Part shown: piece by piece, positions 51,859 through 62,499 of the stretch | Layout of the letters: each line of letters starts with the position of its first letter | Position numbering within the stretch: the first letter of the stretch is position 1 | Assembly (NCBI RefSeq): GCF_007000325.2 | Contig: NZ_CP117268.1 | Span: 806,001 to 870,000, forward strand | Source: Rhizobium rhododendri | GTDB lineage: Bacteria; Pseudomonadota; Alphaproteobacteria; Rhizobiales; Rhizobiaceae | Reading direction: 5' to 3' | DNA: 64,000 nt | Made by a program: the position numbers and the translations under genes | The notes under the pieces: generated by a model | What the model was told of the DNA's origin: nothing | Seen by the model: the letters and a program-made list of their open reading frames with translations, nothing else | Database searches by the model: none

Positions 51859-54800
51859 TCAGTGTGCGGCGGCAGGAACGCGTTGGATAGCGGCCGAAGC
51901 GTCGTTCCATGCCGGCTTGTCCGGTGCAAAACGTGCCCGCAGATAGTCGGTGAGATCTTTCAACTGGGTCTCGTCGAGCGTGTTGCGGAAGGACGGCATC
52001 GACATGACTTCGGGTGCCTCGCGCCCTGTCGTCGCGGCAAGGATCGCCGGCGCCTCGACGCCGCCGAGGATCGCCTGGATGACATTGTTGGGCGTATCGG
52101 CATGCAGGTTGCTGTTAAGCGCCAGAGATGACAGGACTGTGTTGCCGGCATGGCAGGTAGCACAAGCGCCGTTGAAGATCCGCTCGCCCTTCGGCGAAAC
52201 CAACGCTGCGTCGCGCGTAGCGCTGTCGCTGGCAGCAATGGCGGTCTGCCTTTGAGCCGCGGCCCTGGCGGGATCGCCGTCCCCGTTGAGGCTGGAAAGA
52301 TAGTTTGCCATCGCGCGGATATCCGAATCTGGGAGCGGCTGCATGACCTCCACCACATGGGCCATCGGACCGGCGGCACTGCCATGGTCACGCGAATGGC
52401 CGCGGCGCAGGTAGTCATAGAAGGCGTCTTCCGTCCAGCCGACGGGCCCCTTGGCCATCGCATTGAGGGCAGGGGCCTGCCAACCATCGACAAAGCCGCC
52501 GGACAGGTGGGCGGTTCCCGTCTTTTCGGCACCCAGCGCATTGCGTTCACTGTGGCAGGCGGAGCAGTGGCCAAGCGTCTCCACGAGATAGGCCCCCCGG
52601 TTCAAGGTGGCATCACGCGTCTTGTCGTAAGTCATCGGCGACGATTTCAGGAAGAGCGCATTCCATCCGGCCATCATCATCCGGATGCCATAAGGGAATT
52701 TGAGCCTCGTCTCTGGCGCCTTTTCGGAGACTGCTGTTTGCGTCATCAAGTATGCATAGAGCGCCTGTAGGTCCGCATCTTCCGCACCGGCAAACGATGT
52801 ATAGGGATGGGCCGGGTAGAGGTGATGGCCATCGCGGCTGATGCCCTCGCGCATGGCACGCTCGAAGGCCGGATAGGACCAGCCCCCGATACCGTTGGTC
52901 ACGTCCGGGGTGATATTGGTCGCGTAGACAGTCCCGAAGGCAGTATCGAACCGCCGCCCGCCGGCAAAGGGCGTTCCGTCACTGCCCACATGGCAGACAT
53001 TGCAGGCGCCGACTGCCGCGGCCAGCCTACCTCGCTCGATGGTGGCGGCGCTGTAGACGTTCGTATCGGGCCTCTCGATGGTGGCGATGGCCGGGCGCCA
53101 GGGCGACGCCATCGTCGCCAGGCCGGCGATCGCCGCCACGGCACCAGCCGCAGACAGACCGAAGTTCCACCATCGCTTCTTGGGCGCAGACGTCGTGGTC
53201 GGCGCTGCGGACGCATCGCCCCTTAGTGCCGACAGCACCAGCTCCGGTGTCAGCGGCAGTTCGCGGAAACGGATGCCAGTCGCATCGTAGACCGCGTTGG
53301 CAATGGCCGAGGCACTGGGGACAGAGGCGGATTCGCCGACACCCAGCGGCGGCTCGTCCTGACGCGGCACCATCAGCACGTCGATATCGGGCAATTCCGG
53401 GAAAGTGATCAGCGGATAACCACCCCACTCCTTCGAGGTAACGGCGGTGGAGGAGAATTCGACGCGCTCCTTCAACACGCGGCTGGTCGACTGGATGACG
53501 TTGCCATGGATCTGGTGCTTGACGCCGTCGGGATTGATCATCATCCCGGAATCCTGCGCGCACGTTACCTTCGTCACCGCGATCTCGCCGGTCTTGGTGT
53601 TGACCGCAACGTCGGCCACCCAGGCAGCCGCCTTGCCGGGGAAGGGACCGTGGATATAGACGGCATAGGCAAAACCCCGCCCGTAGAGCAGGTCCCCTTC
53701 GCCACCGAGCGTGCCCCATTTGGTGTGAGGTACCCAATTGGCCCGTTCCGCAAGCGCATGAACCAGGTCGACCGCGCGGGTATCGTGCAGGTAGCGCAGA
53801 CGGTATTCGATGGGGTCGACTCCGGCCGCGGCCGCAAGCTCGTCGATATAGCATTCATGCGCGAAGATATTCGGCATGGCCGAGACGCCGCGAAACCACG
53901 AGGCGCGCGCGATCGGCGGCATGTCGTGCACGGTGACCCGTAGATTGCCGTAGGCATAGGGCGGGATCGCCGTGCGGTCGCCCATCTGGACCACATCCGA
54001 TACCGGTGGCACCTTGCCTGTCAGGATCAGCGACAGGGTTGGCGCGAGATTGGACGGATAGCGCGTTTCGAAATCATAGGCGGATGGACCGCCTTCCAGA
54101 TCGAGACCGCCGCGCACGTCCATCACCTGCGCTGCCCCCTTCGGTTCCCATGCATGCTCCTGTTCGCGTGTCAGTTGGACGCGTACGGGCGCCCGGACTG
54201 CCCGGGACAGAAGTGCTGCATCGGCGGTGACATCGTCGGCGCAGTTGCGGCCATAGCAGCCGGCCGCCTCCAGACGTTCCACCAGTATCCGATCTTCCGG
54301 CATATCCAGGAGCAGCGCCAGATCACGGCGCATCGGAAAGGGATTTTGCGTGCCGGACCAGACGGTCAGTCCGTTATCGCCATAATCCGCCACTGCGCAT
54401 GACGGACCGATCGAGCCGTGCATCTGGTAGGGCCAGACATAGGTGCGGTTCATCGGCTCGGCACTGCCGTCCAGCGCCATATCGACGTTGCCCCGATCGA
54501 TCAGCTTGCGCGGGGTTGAGGTGTTGGCGCGTAGCGCCATCTCCGGCGCATTCAGATCCGGCCGTTCCGGCGGAGCGCGCCACACAACAACAAGCGTCTT
54601 TGCAGCCTCCATGGCGATTTCTTCGCGCGTTGCGACGACGCCGACGAAATCACCGATGGCCACGACGCCGACGACTCCGTCGATGTGGGCGATCGAGCCT
54701 TCATCTATGGAGATCAGACTGTTGCCGACGTGCTCGCCGTGATCGAAACCGGCATAGAGCGGCCGGATGACGCGGCCATGCAGCATGCCGGGCACGCGCA

Positions 54801-55398
54801 CGTCGTGCACGTAGGTCCACTCACCGGTTGCTTTTGCCGGTATGTCCACCCGTGGCAGCGAGACGCCGACGATCCGGTAGGTCGATGCAAGCTTCAGCGC
54901 CGCTGTCGCATCGATCGACAGTCGCACATGCTCGCCGGCCACGAGCTCTGCGAAGGTGAGGCTCCAGTTCTCTCCGCCGTCGGCGCGTATGATGCCGTCA
55001 TGCAGGATGAGATGTTCGACCGCCGTGTTCTTCAGGGCCGCAGCCTTCGCCATCAGATGGTGTCGCGCGGTCGCGGCGGCCTGCCTCAGGGGCACCGCCG
55101 TGATCTGGATCGTCTCGCTCGCAATCGTGGCACCTTGGTTAGGCGCCGCAGAAGTCGCTCCCAGCACCATATCCACATGCTCGAAGGGTACGTCCAGTTC
55201 CTCCGCGACGATCTGCGCCAGCGATGTGCGGATACCCGTTCCGAGATCGACATGGCCGTTGAAAGCTTTGACGCGACCGTCCCGGTCGATGGCGATGTAG
55301 AGCTCGGCCTCGTCGCCCTGGAGTTTGTCCGAAACGACAAGAAGAATGTCGGAGTTCAAGAAATAGGAGGATTTCGGCGCTTCGCGTTGGGTGTTCAT
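51859..55398 (-). CDS. nicB: Nicotinate dehydrogenase large subunit (molybdenum + triheme cytochrome c)
   Basis: An 1179-residue protein with the NicB layout. Residues 1-730 are a xanthine-oxidase-type molybdopterin domain (GHVDLGTGIRTSLAQIVAEE, NQGATIASETIQ, GCYGRNCADDVTADAALL-like segment, PPLGVGESASVPSASAIANA). A membrane segment follows at about 735-755. Then come three cytochrome c domains with heme motifs CNVCH (about 797), CSACH (about 943) and CATCH (about 1079). With NicA it hydroxylates nicotinate to 6-hydroxynicotinate at the membrane, passing electrons through the hemes to the respiratory chain. Its ATG overlaps the nicA stop (ATGA at 55395-55398). Length is close to the known Pseudomonas NicB. 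Confidence 0.93.
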   Translation of the reverse strand: MNTQREAPKSSYFLNSDILLVVSDKLQGDEAELYIAIDRDGRVKAFNGHVDLGTGIRTSLAQIVAEELDVPFEHVDMVLGATSAAPNQGATIASETIQITAVPLRQAAATARHHLMAKAAALKNTAVEHLILHDGIIRADGGENWSLTFAELVAGEHVRLSIDATAALKLASTYRIVGVSLPRVDIPAKATGEWTYVHDVRVPGMLHGRVIRPLYAGFDHGEHVGNSLISIDEGSIAHIDGVVGVVAIGDFVGVVATREEIAMEAAKTLVVVWRAPPERPDLNAPEMALRANTSTPRKLIDRGNVDMALDGSAEPMNRTYVWPYQMHGSIGPSCAVADYGDNGLTVWSGTQNPFPMRRDLALLLDMPEDRILVERLEAAGCYGRNCADDVTADAALLSRAVRAPVRVQLTREQEHAWEPKGAAQVMDVRGGLDLEGGPSAYDFETRYPSNLAPTLSLILTGKVPPVSDVVQMGDRTAIPPYAYGNLRVTVHDMPPIARASWFRGVSAMPNIFAHECYIDELAAAAGVDPIEYRLRYLHDTRAVDLVHALAERANWVPHTKWGTLGGEGDLLYGRGFAYAVYIHGPFPGKAAAWVADVAVNTKTGEIAVTKVTCAQDSGMMINPDGVKHQIHGNVIQSTSRVLKERVEFSSTAVTSKEWGGYPLITFPELPDIDVLMVPRQDEPPLGVGESASVPSASAIANAVYDATGIRFRELPLTPELVLSALRGDASAAPTTTSAPKKRWWNFGLSAAGAVAAIAGLATMASPWRPAIATIERPDTNVYSAATIERGRLAAAVGACNVCHVGSDGTPFAGGRRFDTAFGTVYATNITPDVTNGIGGWSYPAFERAMREGISRDGHHLYPAHPYTSFAGAEDADLQALYAYLMTQTAVSEKAPETRLKFPYGIRMMMAGWNALFLKSSPMTYDKTRDATLNRGAYLVETLGHCSACHSERNALGAEKTGTAHLSGGFVDGWQAPALNAMAKGPVGWTEDAFYDYLRRGHSRDHGSAAGPMAHVVEVMQPLPDSDIRAMANYLSSLNGDGDPARAAAQRQTAIAASDSATRDAALVSPKGERIFNGACATCHAGNTVLSSLALNSNLHADTPNNVIQAILGGVEAPAILAATTGREAPEVMSMPSFRNTLDETQLKDLTDYLRARFAPDKPAWNDASAAIQRVPAAAH

Positions 55399-55919
55399 GG
55401 CGAAACCTCGTTTCGTGCCTCTGCCGATGCGCCGACTGCGCGATCAGCTTTGGCGTAGGCGACGGCGCGGCGTGCCGCAGCGAGTATTTCCATATGGGTG
55501 CCACAGCGGCAGAGATGATGCCGAAGAGCTTCACGAATATCGGTTTCGTCAGGCTCGGGGTTGGCTTCCAGCAGCCCGACGATGGCAATGATCATGCCGT
55601 TCAGGCAGTATCCGCACTGTGCGGCGGCCTCCTCGATGAAGGCGCGCTGTACTACATGCAGACAGCCAGACTTTGCCAGGCCCTCCAGCGTCGTCACCTG
55701 CCTGTTGCCCAACGCCTTCAGCGGCACGGTGCATGAGCGAACGGGCCTGCCATCCACCAGCACCGCGCAGGCGCCGCACTCACCGAGCCCGCAACCATAT
55801 TTGGGGCCGTTGAGGCAGAAATCGTTTCGGAGAATATAGAGAAGTGGCGTTGCGCCACCCGCTTCGACGGCGATGACGGCGCCGTTGACGTTCAGGCTGA
55901 ATGAGCCGACCTCCTTCAA
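55395..55919 (-). CDS. nicA: Nicotinate dehydrogenase small 2Fe-2S subunit
   Basis: A 174-residue protein from the proposed TTG start: MKEVGSFSLNVNGAVIAVEA. Plant-type 2Fe-2S cysteines are Cys43, 48, 51 and 63 (KYGCGLGECGACAVL...RSC); the second cluster uses Cys102, 105, 137 and 139 (QCGYC, LCRCG). The frame stays open to 56012 with ATGs, but the extra 31 residues are unlike NicA proteins and run through a hairpin; the TTG at 55919 has GGAG eight bases upstream. It carries electrons from the molybdenum centre of NicB. First gene of nicA-nicB-glycosidase-glycosidase, divergent from nicC. Confidence 0.88.
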   Translation of the reverse strand: MKEVGSFSLNVNGAVIAVEAGGATPLLYILRNDFCLNGPKYGCGLGECGACAVLVDGRPVRSCTVPLKALGNRQVTTLEGLAKSGCLHVVQRAFIEEAAAQCGYCLNGMIIAIVGLLEANPEPDETDIREALRHHLCRCGTHMEILAAARRAVAYAKADRAVGASAEARNEVSP

Positions 55920-55990
55920 GAGCCGGACTCCAAAGCACGGGCGCAGGCCGAAAACGGTCCGCCGGCACTCATGCACACCATTATGCTGCA

Positions 55991-56042
55991 GACCTCGCAT
56001 CGAGGTCCGCAAAACATAATGACGTGATCGAAAATCACGTCA
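55991..56042. promoter_or_regulatory. Two inverted repeats in the nicA leader
   Basis: GACCTCG-CAT-CGAGGTC at 55991-56007 and TGACGTGAT-CGAAA-ATCACGTCA at 56020-56042 are both perfect. They lie between the nicA start and the nearest NicR-type palindrome. They could be an operator for a second regulator (as NicS in Pseudomonas) or leader hairpins affecting nicA translation. Confidence 0.5.
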
Positions 56043-56066
56043 CGCATTTGCTGTTCCTTGCTCATT

Positions 56067-56088
56067 TATAAAGCGTATGCACTTTATA
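56067..56088. promoter_or_regulatory. NicR-type operator 1 (nicA-nicC gap)
   Basis: TATAAAG, eight central bases containing CGTATGC, then CTTTATA: a 22-bp palindrome with 7-bp perfect arms, in the nicA-proximal half of the divergent region. Shares the GCGTATGC core with the two sites that follow. Confidence 0.65.
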
Positions 56089-56100
56089 TGACCGTTTCTC

Positions 56101-56114
56101 CGTGCGTATGCACG
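56101..56114. promoter_or_regulatory. NicR-type operator 2 (nicA-nicC gap)
   Basis: CGTGC-GTAT-GCACG, 5-bp arms around the same GTATGC core, 13 bp from operator 1. Confidence 0.5.
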
Positions 56115-56198
56115 TGCCGGCAAGCATGACGATAGCCATATTTTTGGGAAAAGCTAGCCGGATTTTTTGCAAAATGCAAAAGCCAGACTTGCTATTTA

Positions 56199-56212
56199 TA
56201 GCGTATGCGCTA
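56199..56212. promoter_or_regulatory. NicR-type operator 3 (nicC-proximal)
   Basis: TAGCG-TATG-CGCTA with AT-rich flanks (TTTA before, AAAA after), 64 bp upstream of the nicC start codon. It probably overlaps the nicC promoter and mediates repression by NicR. Confidence 0.6.
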
Positions 56213-56257
56213 AAAATTTCGTCACGTCTCGAATTGCAAGATTATGCGTCAACATGA

Positions 56258-58209
<1,952 letters not shown>

Positions 58210-58280
58210 ATGCGATGGTGGAGCCACCAGCTTCACCACTTGCCCGTCTTTCGCCTTCCATGCCGCAGAGGACTTCATCC

Positions 58281-59033
58281 GTGCAGAAATATTACCGTAT
58301 CGGCCAGATCGTACCGAGTTCCAATACCACGATGGAAACAGAAATTCCGGCCATGCTGACCGCGCGCCAATCGATCCGGCCCGAGCGGTTCACATTCCAC
58401 TCCAGCCGCATGCGGATGAAGAAAGTCGTCAAGGAAGAACTGGCGGCCATGGATGCGGAATCCGATCGCTGCGCCGTCGAACTATCGGATGCTCGCGTCG
58501 ATGTGCTCGGCTATGCCTGCCTCGTTGCCATCATGGCGATGGGCCTCGGCTATCACCGCCAGTCGGAAAGGCGCCTGACCGGCCGCACGCAGGAGAACGG
58601 CACCGACATTCCCGTCGTTACTAGTGCCGGCGCCCTGATCGAGGGCCTGAAGGTGATGAAGGCGAAAAAGATCGCCGTCGTCGCGCCCTACATGAAGCCG
58701 CTCACCGAGCTCGTGGTGGACTACATCCGGGAAGAAGGCTTCGAAGTCATGGACTGGCGTGCGCTGGAGATCCCCGACAATCTCGATGTCGCGCGTCACG
58801 ACCCGGAAAATCTTCCAGCCATCGTCCAGACGCTCGATCTCACGGATGTCGACGTCATCGTTCTGTCCGCCTGCGTCCAGATGCCATCGCTGCCCGTGAT
58901 TGCCAAAGTGGAAGCCATGACCGGCAAGCCGGTGCTGACAGCCGCCGTTTCCACGACCTATTGCATGCTGAAATCACTGGGTCTGGAAGCTGTCGTGCCG
59001 GGTGGCGGCGCGCTACTGTCCGGCGCCTACTAG
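58281..59033 (+). CDS. nicE: Maleate cis-trans isomerase
   Basis: A 250-residue Asp/Glu racemase-superfamily enzyme, converting maleate to fumarate. The two catalytic cysteines are Cys80 (LGYACLVAIM) and Cys198 (LSACVQM). I choose the GTG at 58281 because AGAGGA lies eight bases upstream and the protein then begins VQKYYRIGQIVPSSNTTMET, matching NicE N-termini and the 250-residue length. Longer frames from ATG at 58260 or 58215 add unrelated residues. It lies 71 bp after nicD and 10 bp before nicF. Confidence 0.92.
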   Translation: MQKYYRIGQIVPSSNTTMETEIPAMLTARQSIRPERFTFHSSRMRMKKVVKEELAAMDAESDRCAVELSDARVDVLGYACLVAIMAMGLGYHRQSERRLTGRTQENGTDIPVVTSAGALIEGLKVMKAKKIAVVAPYMKPLTELVVDYIREEGFEVMDWRALEIPDNLDVARHDPENLPAIVQTLDLTDVDVIVLSACVQMPSLPVIAKVEAMTGKPVLTAAVSTTYCMLKSLGLEAVVPGGGALLSGAY

Positions 59034-59043
59034 GAGGACGACG

Positions 59044-59685
59044 ATGGAAACTGCCGAAGCCAACTATCAGGGTGTCTGGGGTAACCGCATCGGCTTCGGC
59101 CAGCGACCGGCGCTCCTCGTCATCGATTTCCTGAAGGCCTACACGATCGAAGGAGCGCCGCTCTATGCGCCCGGCGTGGTCGATGCCGTGGCGCAGACGC
59201 CCGAGCTCATCGCCTCTGCCCGCGCCGCCGGCATTCCCGTCATCCACACGCGCATCCTCTACCTTGCCGAAAATTGTGCCGATGGCGGCATGTGGGTCAA
59301 GAAGTCGCCGGTCATGAAGGCAATGGTCGAAGGCAATGTGCTTGCCGAATTCTGCGAGGGCGTCGAGCCGGCAGCGGGTGAGCTCGTTATCGTCAAGCAA
59401 TATGCCAGCGCCTTCTTCGGCACCAGCCTTGCCTCCCACCTGCACGCCCAGGGCATCGATACCGTCATCATGGCCGGCTGCTCGACGAGCGGATGCATCC
59501 GCGCGAGCGCCGTAGATGCGGTGCAACACGGGTTCCGGGCCATTGTCGTGCGCAATTGCGTCGGCGACCGCCACCAGGATCCGCACAATGCCAACCTCTT
59601 CGACATCGACAACAAATATGGCGACGTCGTTTCGAGGGAGGAGGCGATAGCGGAAATCGCCAAGGTCAAACCCGGCTGTTCTTAA
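59044..59685 (+). CDS. nicF: Maleamate amidohydrolase
   Basis: A 213-residue isochorismatase-fold enzyme with triad Asp28 (LLVIDFLKAY), Lys118 (VIVKQYASAFFGT) and Cys151 (STSGCIRASAVDAV). It hydrolyses maleamate to maleate and ammonia. The ATG at 59044 follows an AGGAGG; the frame is open upstream into nicE but unrelated. Distinct from the other isochorismatase-type protein at 42144, which lacks the STSGC motif. Confidence 0.92.
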   Translation: METAEANYQGVWGNRIGFGQRPALLVIDFLKAYTIEGAPLYAPGVVDAVAQTPELIASARAAGIPVIHTRILYLAENCADGGMWVKKSPVMKAMVEGNVLAEFCEGVEPAAGELVIVKQYASAFFGTSLASHLHAQGIDTVIMAGCSTSGCIRASAVDAVQHGFRAIVVRNCVGDRHQDPHNANLFDIDNKYGDVVSREEAIAEIAKVKPGCS

Positions 59686-59728
59686 CCGTCCGCATAACCT
59701 GAGCCTTCAACCAACAAGGGGAACGAGC

Positions 59729-60760
59729 ATGGATCAATTCAGCTTCACGGAAATCTGCCTGCATCAGTTAAAGATGTCAGGTGTCAAGGAGGGCGAAAAA
59801 CTCATCGTCCTGACACAGGGCAACGAACGCCTCGATTATGCCGATGCCTTCATGGGCGCTGGCATGCGCCTCGGCGCCAAGATGTATCACATGCGCTTGC
59901 CGCCGGTGCCACCAGCGGGTGCATGGGCAGTCGGCCAGACAGGTCTTGCCTCGATGCCGGACGCAGTGGAGGCGCTCAAGGCTGCCGACATGCTAATCGA
60001 CTGCATCTTCCTGCTCTTCAGTCCCGAGCAGATGGCAATTCAGGCGGCCGGAACCCGCATCCTCACGGCGGTGGAGCCGCCCGAGGTTCTGGCCCGCATG
60101 CTGCCGACAAAGGAGTTGCGCGAGCGCGTCGAATTTGCGGGCGAGCTGCTTTCCAAGGCGAAGGTCATGCGCATTACCTCGCCGCACGGCACCGATGTCA
60201 CTTACAAGCTCAACACCTATCCCGCCATCACCGAATATGCATGCACCGACGAGCCCGGCCGCTGGGACCACTGGCCGTCCGGGTTCGTCTTCACCGGTGG
60301 CGACGATGACGGCGTCGACGGCACCATCGTCGTCGCTCCGGGCGACATCCTGTTGCCGCAGAACATTTACGTGCGCGACCCCATCACCTATACGATCGAG
60401 AACGGCTGGATTACCGATATCAGGGGCGGCCTCGATGCCGATCTGGTCAAGTCCTACATGCAAGGCTTCGACGATCCGCGTGGGATGGGCATGAGCCACG
60501 TCGGCTGGGGCCTCAACCAGAACGCCAAGTGGCATCGCATGGTGCCTGGGGAATTCCCAGGTGGCATGGGCATGGAAGCCCGTTCGTTCTACGGCAACGT
60601 CATGTTCTCCACAGGCCCCAATAACGAGCTCGGCGGTCCAAACGACACAGCCTGCCATCTGGATATCCCGATGCGCGGTTGCTCGCTGTTTCTCGACGAC
60701 GAGCCTATGGTTCTCAATGGCGATATCGCCGTGAGGGAAATGCAGTATATCCGCAAATAG
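59729..60760 (+). CDS. nicX: 2,5-dihydroxypyridine 5,6-dioxygenase
   Basis: A 343-residue ring-cleaving Fe(II) dioxygenase of the NicX family, unrelated to classic extradiol enzymes. Conserved segments: LIDCIFLLFSPEQMAIQAAG, VMRITSPHGTDVTYKLNTYP, GMSHVGWGLNQNAKWHRM, and the His-x-Asp metal ligands in NDTACHLDIPMRGCSLFLDD near residue 310. It opens 2,5-dihydroxypyridine to N-formylmaleamate. It lies 43 bp after nicF, with AAGGGGAACGAG upstream of the ATG. Confidence 0.92.
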   Translation: MDQFSFTEICLHQLKMSGVKEGEKLIVLTQGNERLDYADAFMGAGMRLGAKMYHMRLPPVPPAGAWAVGQTGLASMPDAVEALKAADMLIDCIFLLFSPEQMAIQAAGTRILTAVEPPEVLARMLPTKELRERVEFAGELLSKAKVMRITSPHGTDVTYKLNTYPAITEYACTDEPGRWDHWPSGFVFTGGDDDGVDGTIVVAPGDILLPQNIYVRDPITYTIENGWITDIRGGLDADLVKSYMQGFDDPRGMGMSHVGWGLNQNAKWHRMVPGEFPGGMGMEARSFYGNVMFSTGPNNELGGPNDTACHLDIPMRGCSLFLDDEPMVLNGDIAVREMQYIRK

Positions 60761-60769
60761 TATAACAAT

Positions 60770-60798
60770 GGCCCGCTCTGTCGTGTGAAGGGCGGGCC
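60770..60798 (+). terminator. GC-rich inverted repeat after nicX
   Basis: GGCCCGC, a loop of about 15 bases and GCGGGCC, starting ten bases after the nicX stop. No T-run follows, so it may be a Rho-dependent or partial terminator before nicR, or an mRNA-end hairpin. Confidence 0.35.
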
Positions 60799-60891
60799 AA
60801 GCCGGCCGTATGGTGAATCGGCCCGGCTCGGGGATGTTCGGTTCGGGGCGGATCGTGTAAACCTGCCGCCAAACAGAGGCCTGGCGGTAAA

Positions 60892-61404
60892 ATGAGAAAG
60901 AAAAGCAACGATCAATTGAAAGATGCCACGCCATCGCGCGCCGACTATAAAGTGACAGAGCAGGTCGGGCATCTCTTGCGAAAGGCATACCAACGGCACC
61001 TTTCGATCTTCCAGGAAGGTGCGATTGATCCTGACCTCACGTCGGTGCAATTCGTCACCCTGTGCGCACTGCACGATCTGGGACCACGTTCGCAGGTTGA
61101 GCTTGTGAAGGCCACCTCCGTTGACCAAGCGACAATCCGCGGCATCGTAGACCGACTGAAGGCGAGGGGGCTGATCGAACTTTCAAGGGATGAGGCAGAT
61201 GGCCGCAAAGTTATCATCGGCATCCTGCCCAAGGGCGAGGCGCTCCTGCAGACCATGTATCCACAGGCGAGCCTGATCAGCGAGAAGACGATGGCGCGCC
61301 TCAATCCGGCCGAACGGGTGGCATTGCTGTTCCTGCTGCGCAAGATCGCGGAAGACGAACCGTCTGAAGAACAGTCGAAACCTCTTGAGAATCGCCCAAG
61401 CTGA
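60892..61404 (+). CDS. nicR: MarR-family repressor of the nic genes
   Basis: A 170-residue winged-helix protein: YKVTEQVGHLLRKAYQRHLS, LTSVQFVTLCALHDLGPRSQ, DQATIRGIVDRLKARGLIEL, ADGRKVIIGILPKGEALLQ. Position directly after nicX and similarity to NicR point to the repressor that is released by 6-hydroxynicotinate in Pseudomonas. The GTATGC palindromes in the nicA-nicC region are its likely targets. A paralogue is encoded at 41606 in the same island. Confidence 0.88.
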   Translation: MRKKSNDQLKDATPSRADYKVTEQVGHLLRKAYQRHLSIFQEGAIDPDLTSVQFVTLCALHDLGPRSQVELVKATSVDQATIRGIVDRLKARGLIELSRDEADGRKVIIGILPKGEALLQTMYPQASLISEKTMARLNPAERVALLFLLRKIAEDEPSEEQSKPLENRPS

Positions 61405-61607
61405 CCTGCCCATTCTCGCGAGAAATGGTTGCTCTCATGCGGCGTAGAACACCGCATTCATCCCGGAGCGCTGGGATAGCACTTGTTACAAGTGGCTATT
61501 GGATGTTCGCGTTCCAGGAGGCTCTGGTAAATTGGCTTGTCGGAGGTTATGTCGTCCCGACCAGTTTATCGGCAGTGTCTCACCTTGCCAATCGCCGCGG
61601 TGCTTGG
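61405..61607. other. Stretch without a supportable gene
   Basis: Short frames only; none has a recognisable motif. This is the start of the degraded right-hand region. Confidence 0.4.
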
Positions 61608-62051
61608 CTACATGCAGAAGCAGCGTGAGCCCATGAGTGGCGGGCGGTAAATTTTCGGGGCACGTCCGGAAAGCTCAACACCGTCAGCGAGACGCTGACA
61701 CTTGGCATTAGCAGCAAATCCATCGTCATCAACTGGGCTAGACCATTGGTTCGCGTGACAAACCATCTGGATTATTTCGGATCGCTTCAGGCTTTCACAC
61801 CAGCGATGATCGGAGATGATATGGTCGGCAATAAGCCGTAACATTGCGGTGACGATGATTTCGTGGGGATGCTGTCAACCGGCATGTTGCTGAAGGAAAT
61901 CCGGTGCGTCCAGGGTGCCATAAGTAGCCTGCCCGTAGGAACAGGTCTGTTTGACGAGACGCGTTGCCAGAATATCCCAAAGGTTATGCGTTCGGTGCTG
62001 TAGTAACCCCTTGATGGCGCCGGGGCCGGTATAGGGATTGTTAAATTCCAT
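61608..62051 (-). pseudogene. Interrupted ORF of about 147 codons, unknown family
   Basis: From an ATG at 62051 the frame reads MEFNNPYTGPGAIKGLLQHR and continues to a TGA at 61875-61877; the same frame then runs on without stop to 61608 (HPHEIIVTAMLRLIADHIIS, ESLKRSEIIQMVCHANQWSS). Read through the single stop it makes a plausible globular protein, so it may be a gene killed by one nonsense mutation, or two short ORFs. I do not recognise it. Confidence 0.3.
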
Positions 62052-62499
62052 AACGTTGGATCATTGTTCCCAAGACCTTCCTAAAATTCCATTGAGTGGC
62101 AAGTCGCATTTTTACCGTTGTTACAAAGACGTACCAGGCGTCTTACCGAAACTTGCAATCGAGCACGTGAGGCTATCCACAACCAGCCGATCGCGACCGA
62201 AAACAACGGTTATGACGATCGCAACGCCCGTCTGACCGCGCTCGCTTGGATCCGAGACGGCCGCGCCTCGTTTTCCAAGGCCTCTTCCAAGGAAGACCTG
62301 TTCGACAAAGTCGCCAGAAACCATCCCCAAGCCACTGAATATCCTCATAGAAATGCCGATGTTCAATTAAGTCAACTGACGAGATTTGGTGCTCTCATGT
62401 AATCATTCGGTGACTGGATGAAGGGACTTAATATTCCACGGCTAGCAGGGGTGGCTAAGCCCGCCAACTCCGATTCACTGTTTGTACCGTTGCCATGTC
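62052..62499. other. Stretch without a supportable gene
   Basis: An 80-95 codon frame exists on each strand over 62118-62402, but neither has a known motif or a good ribosome binding site and they are mutual shadows. Nothing else is seen. Confidence 0.4.
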
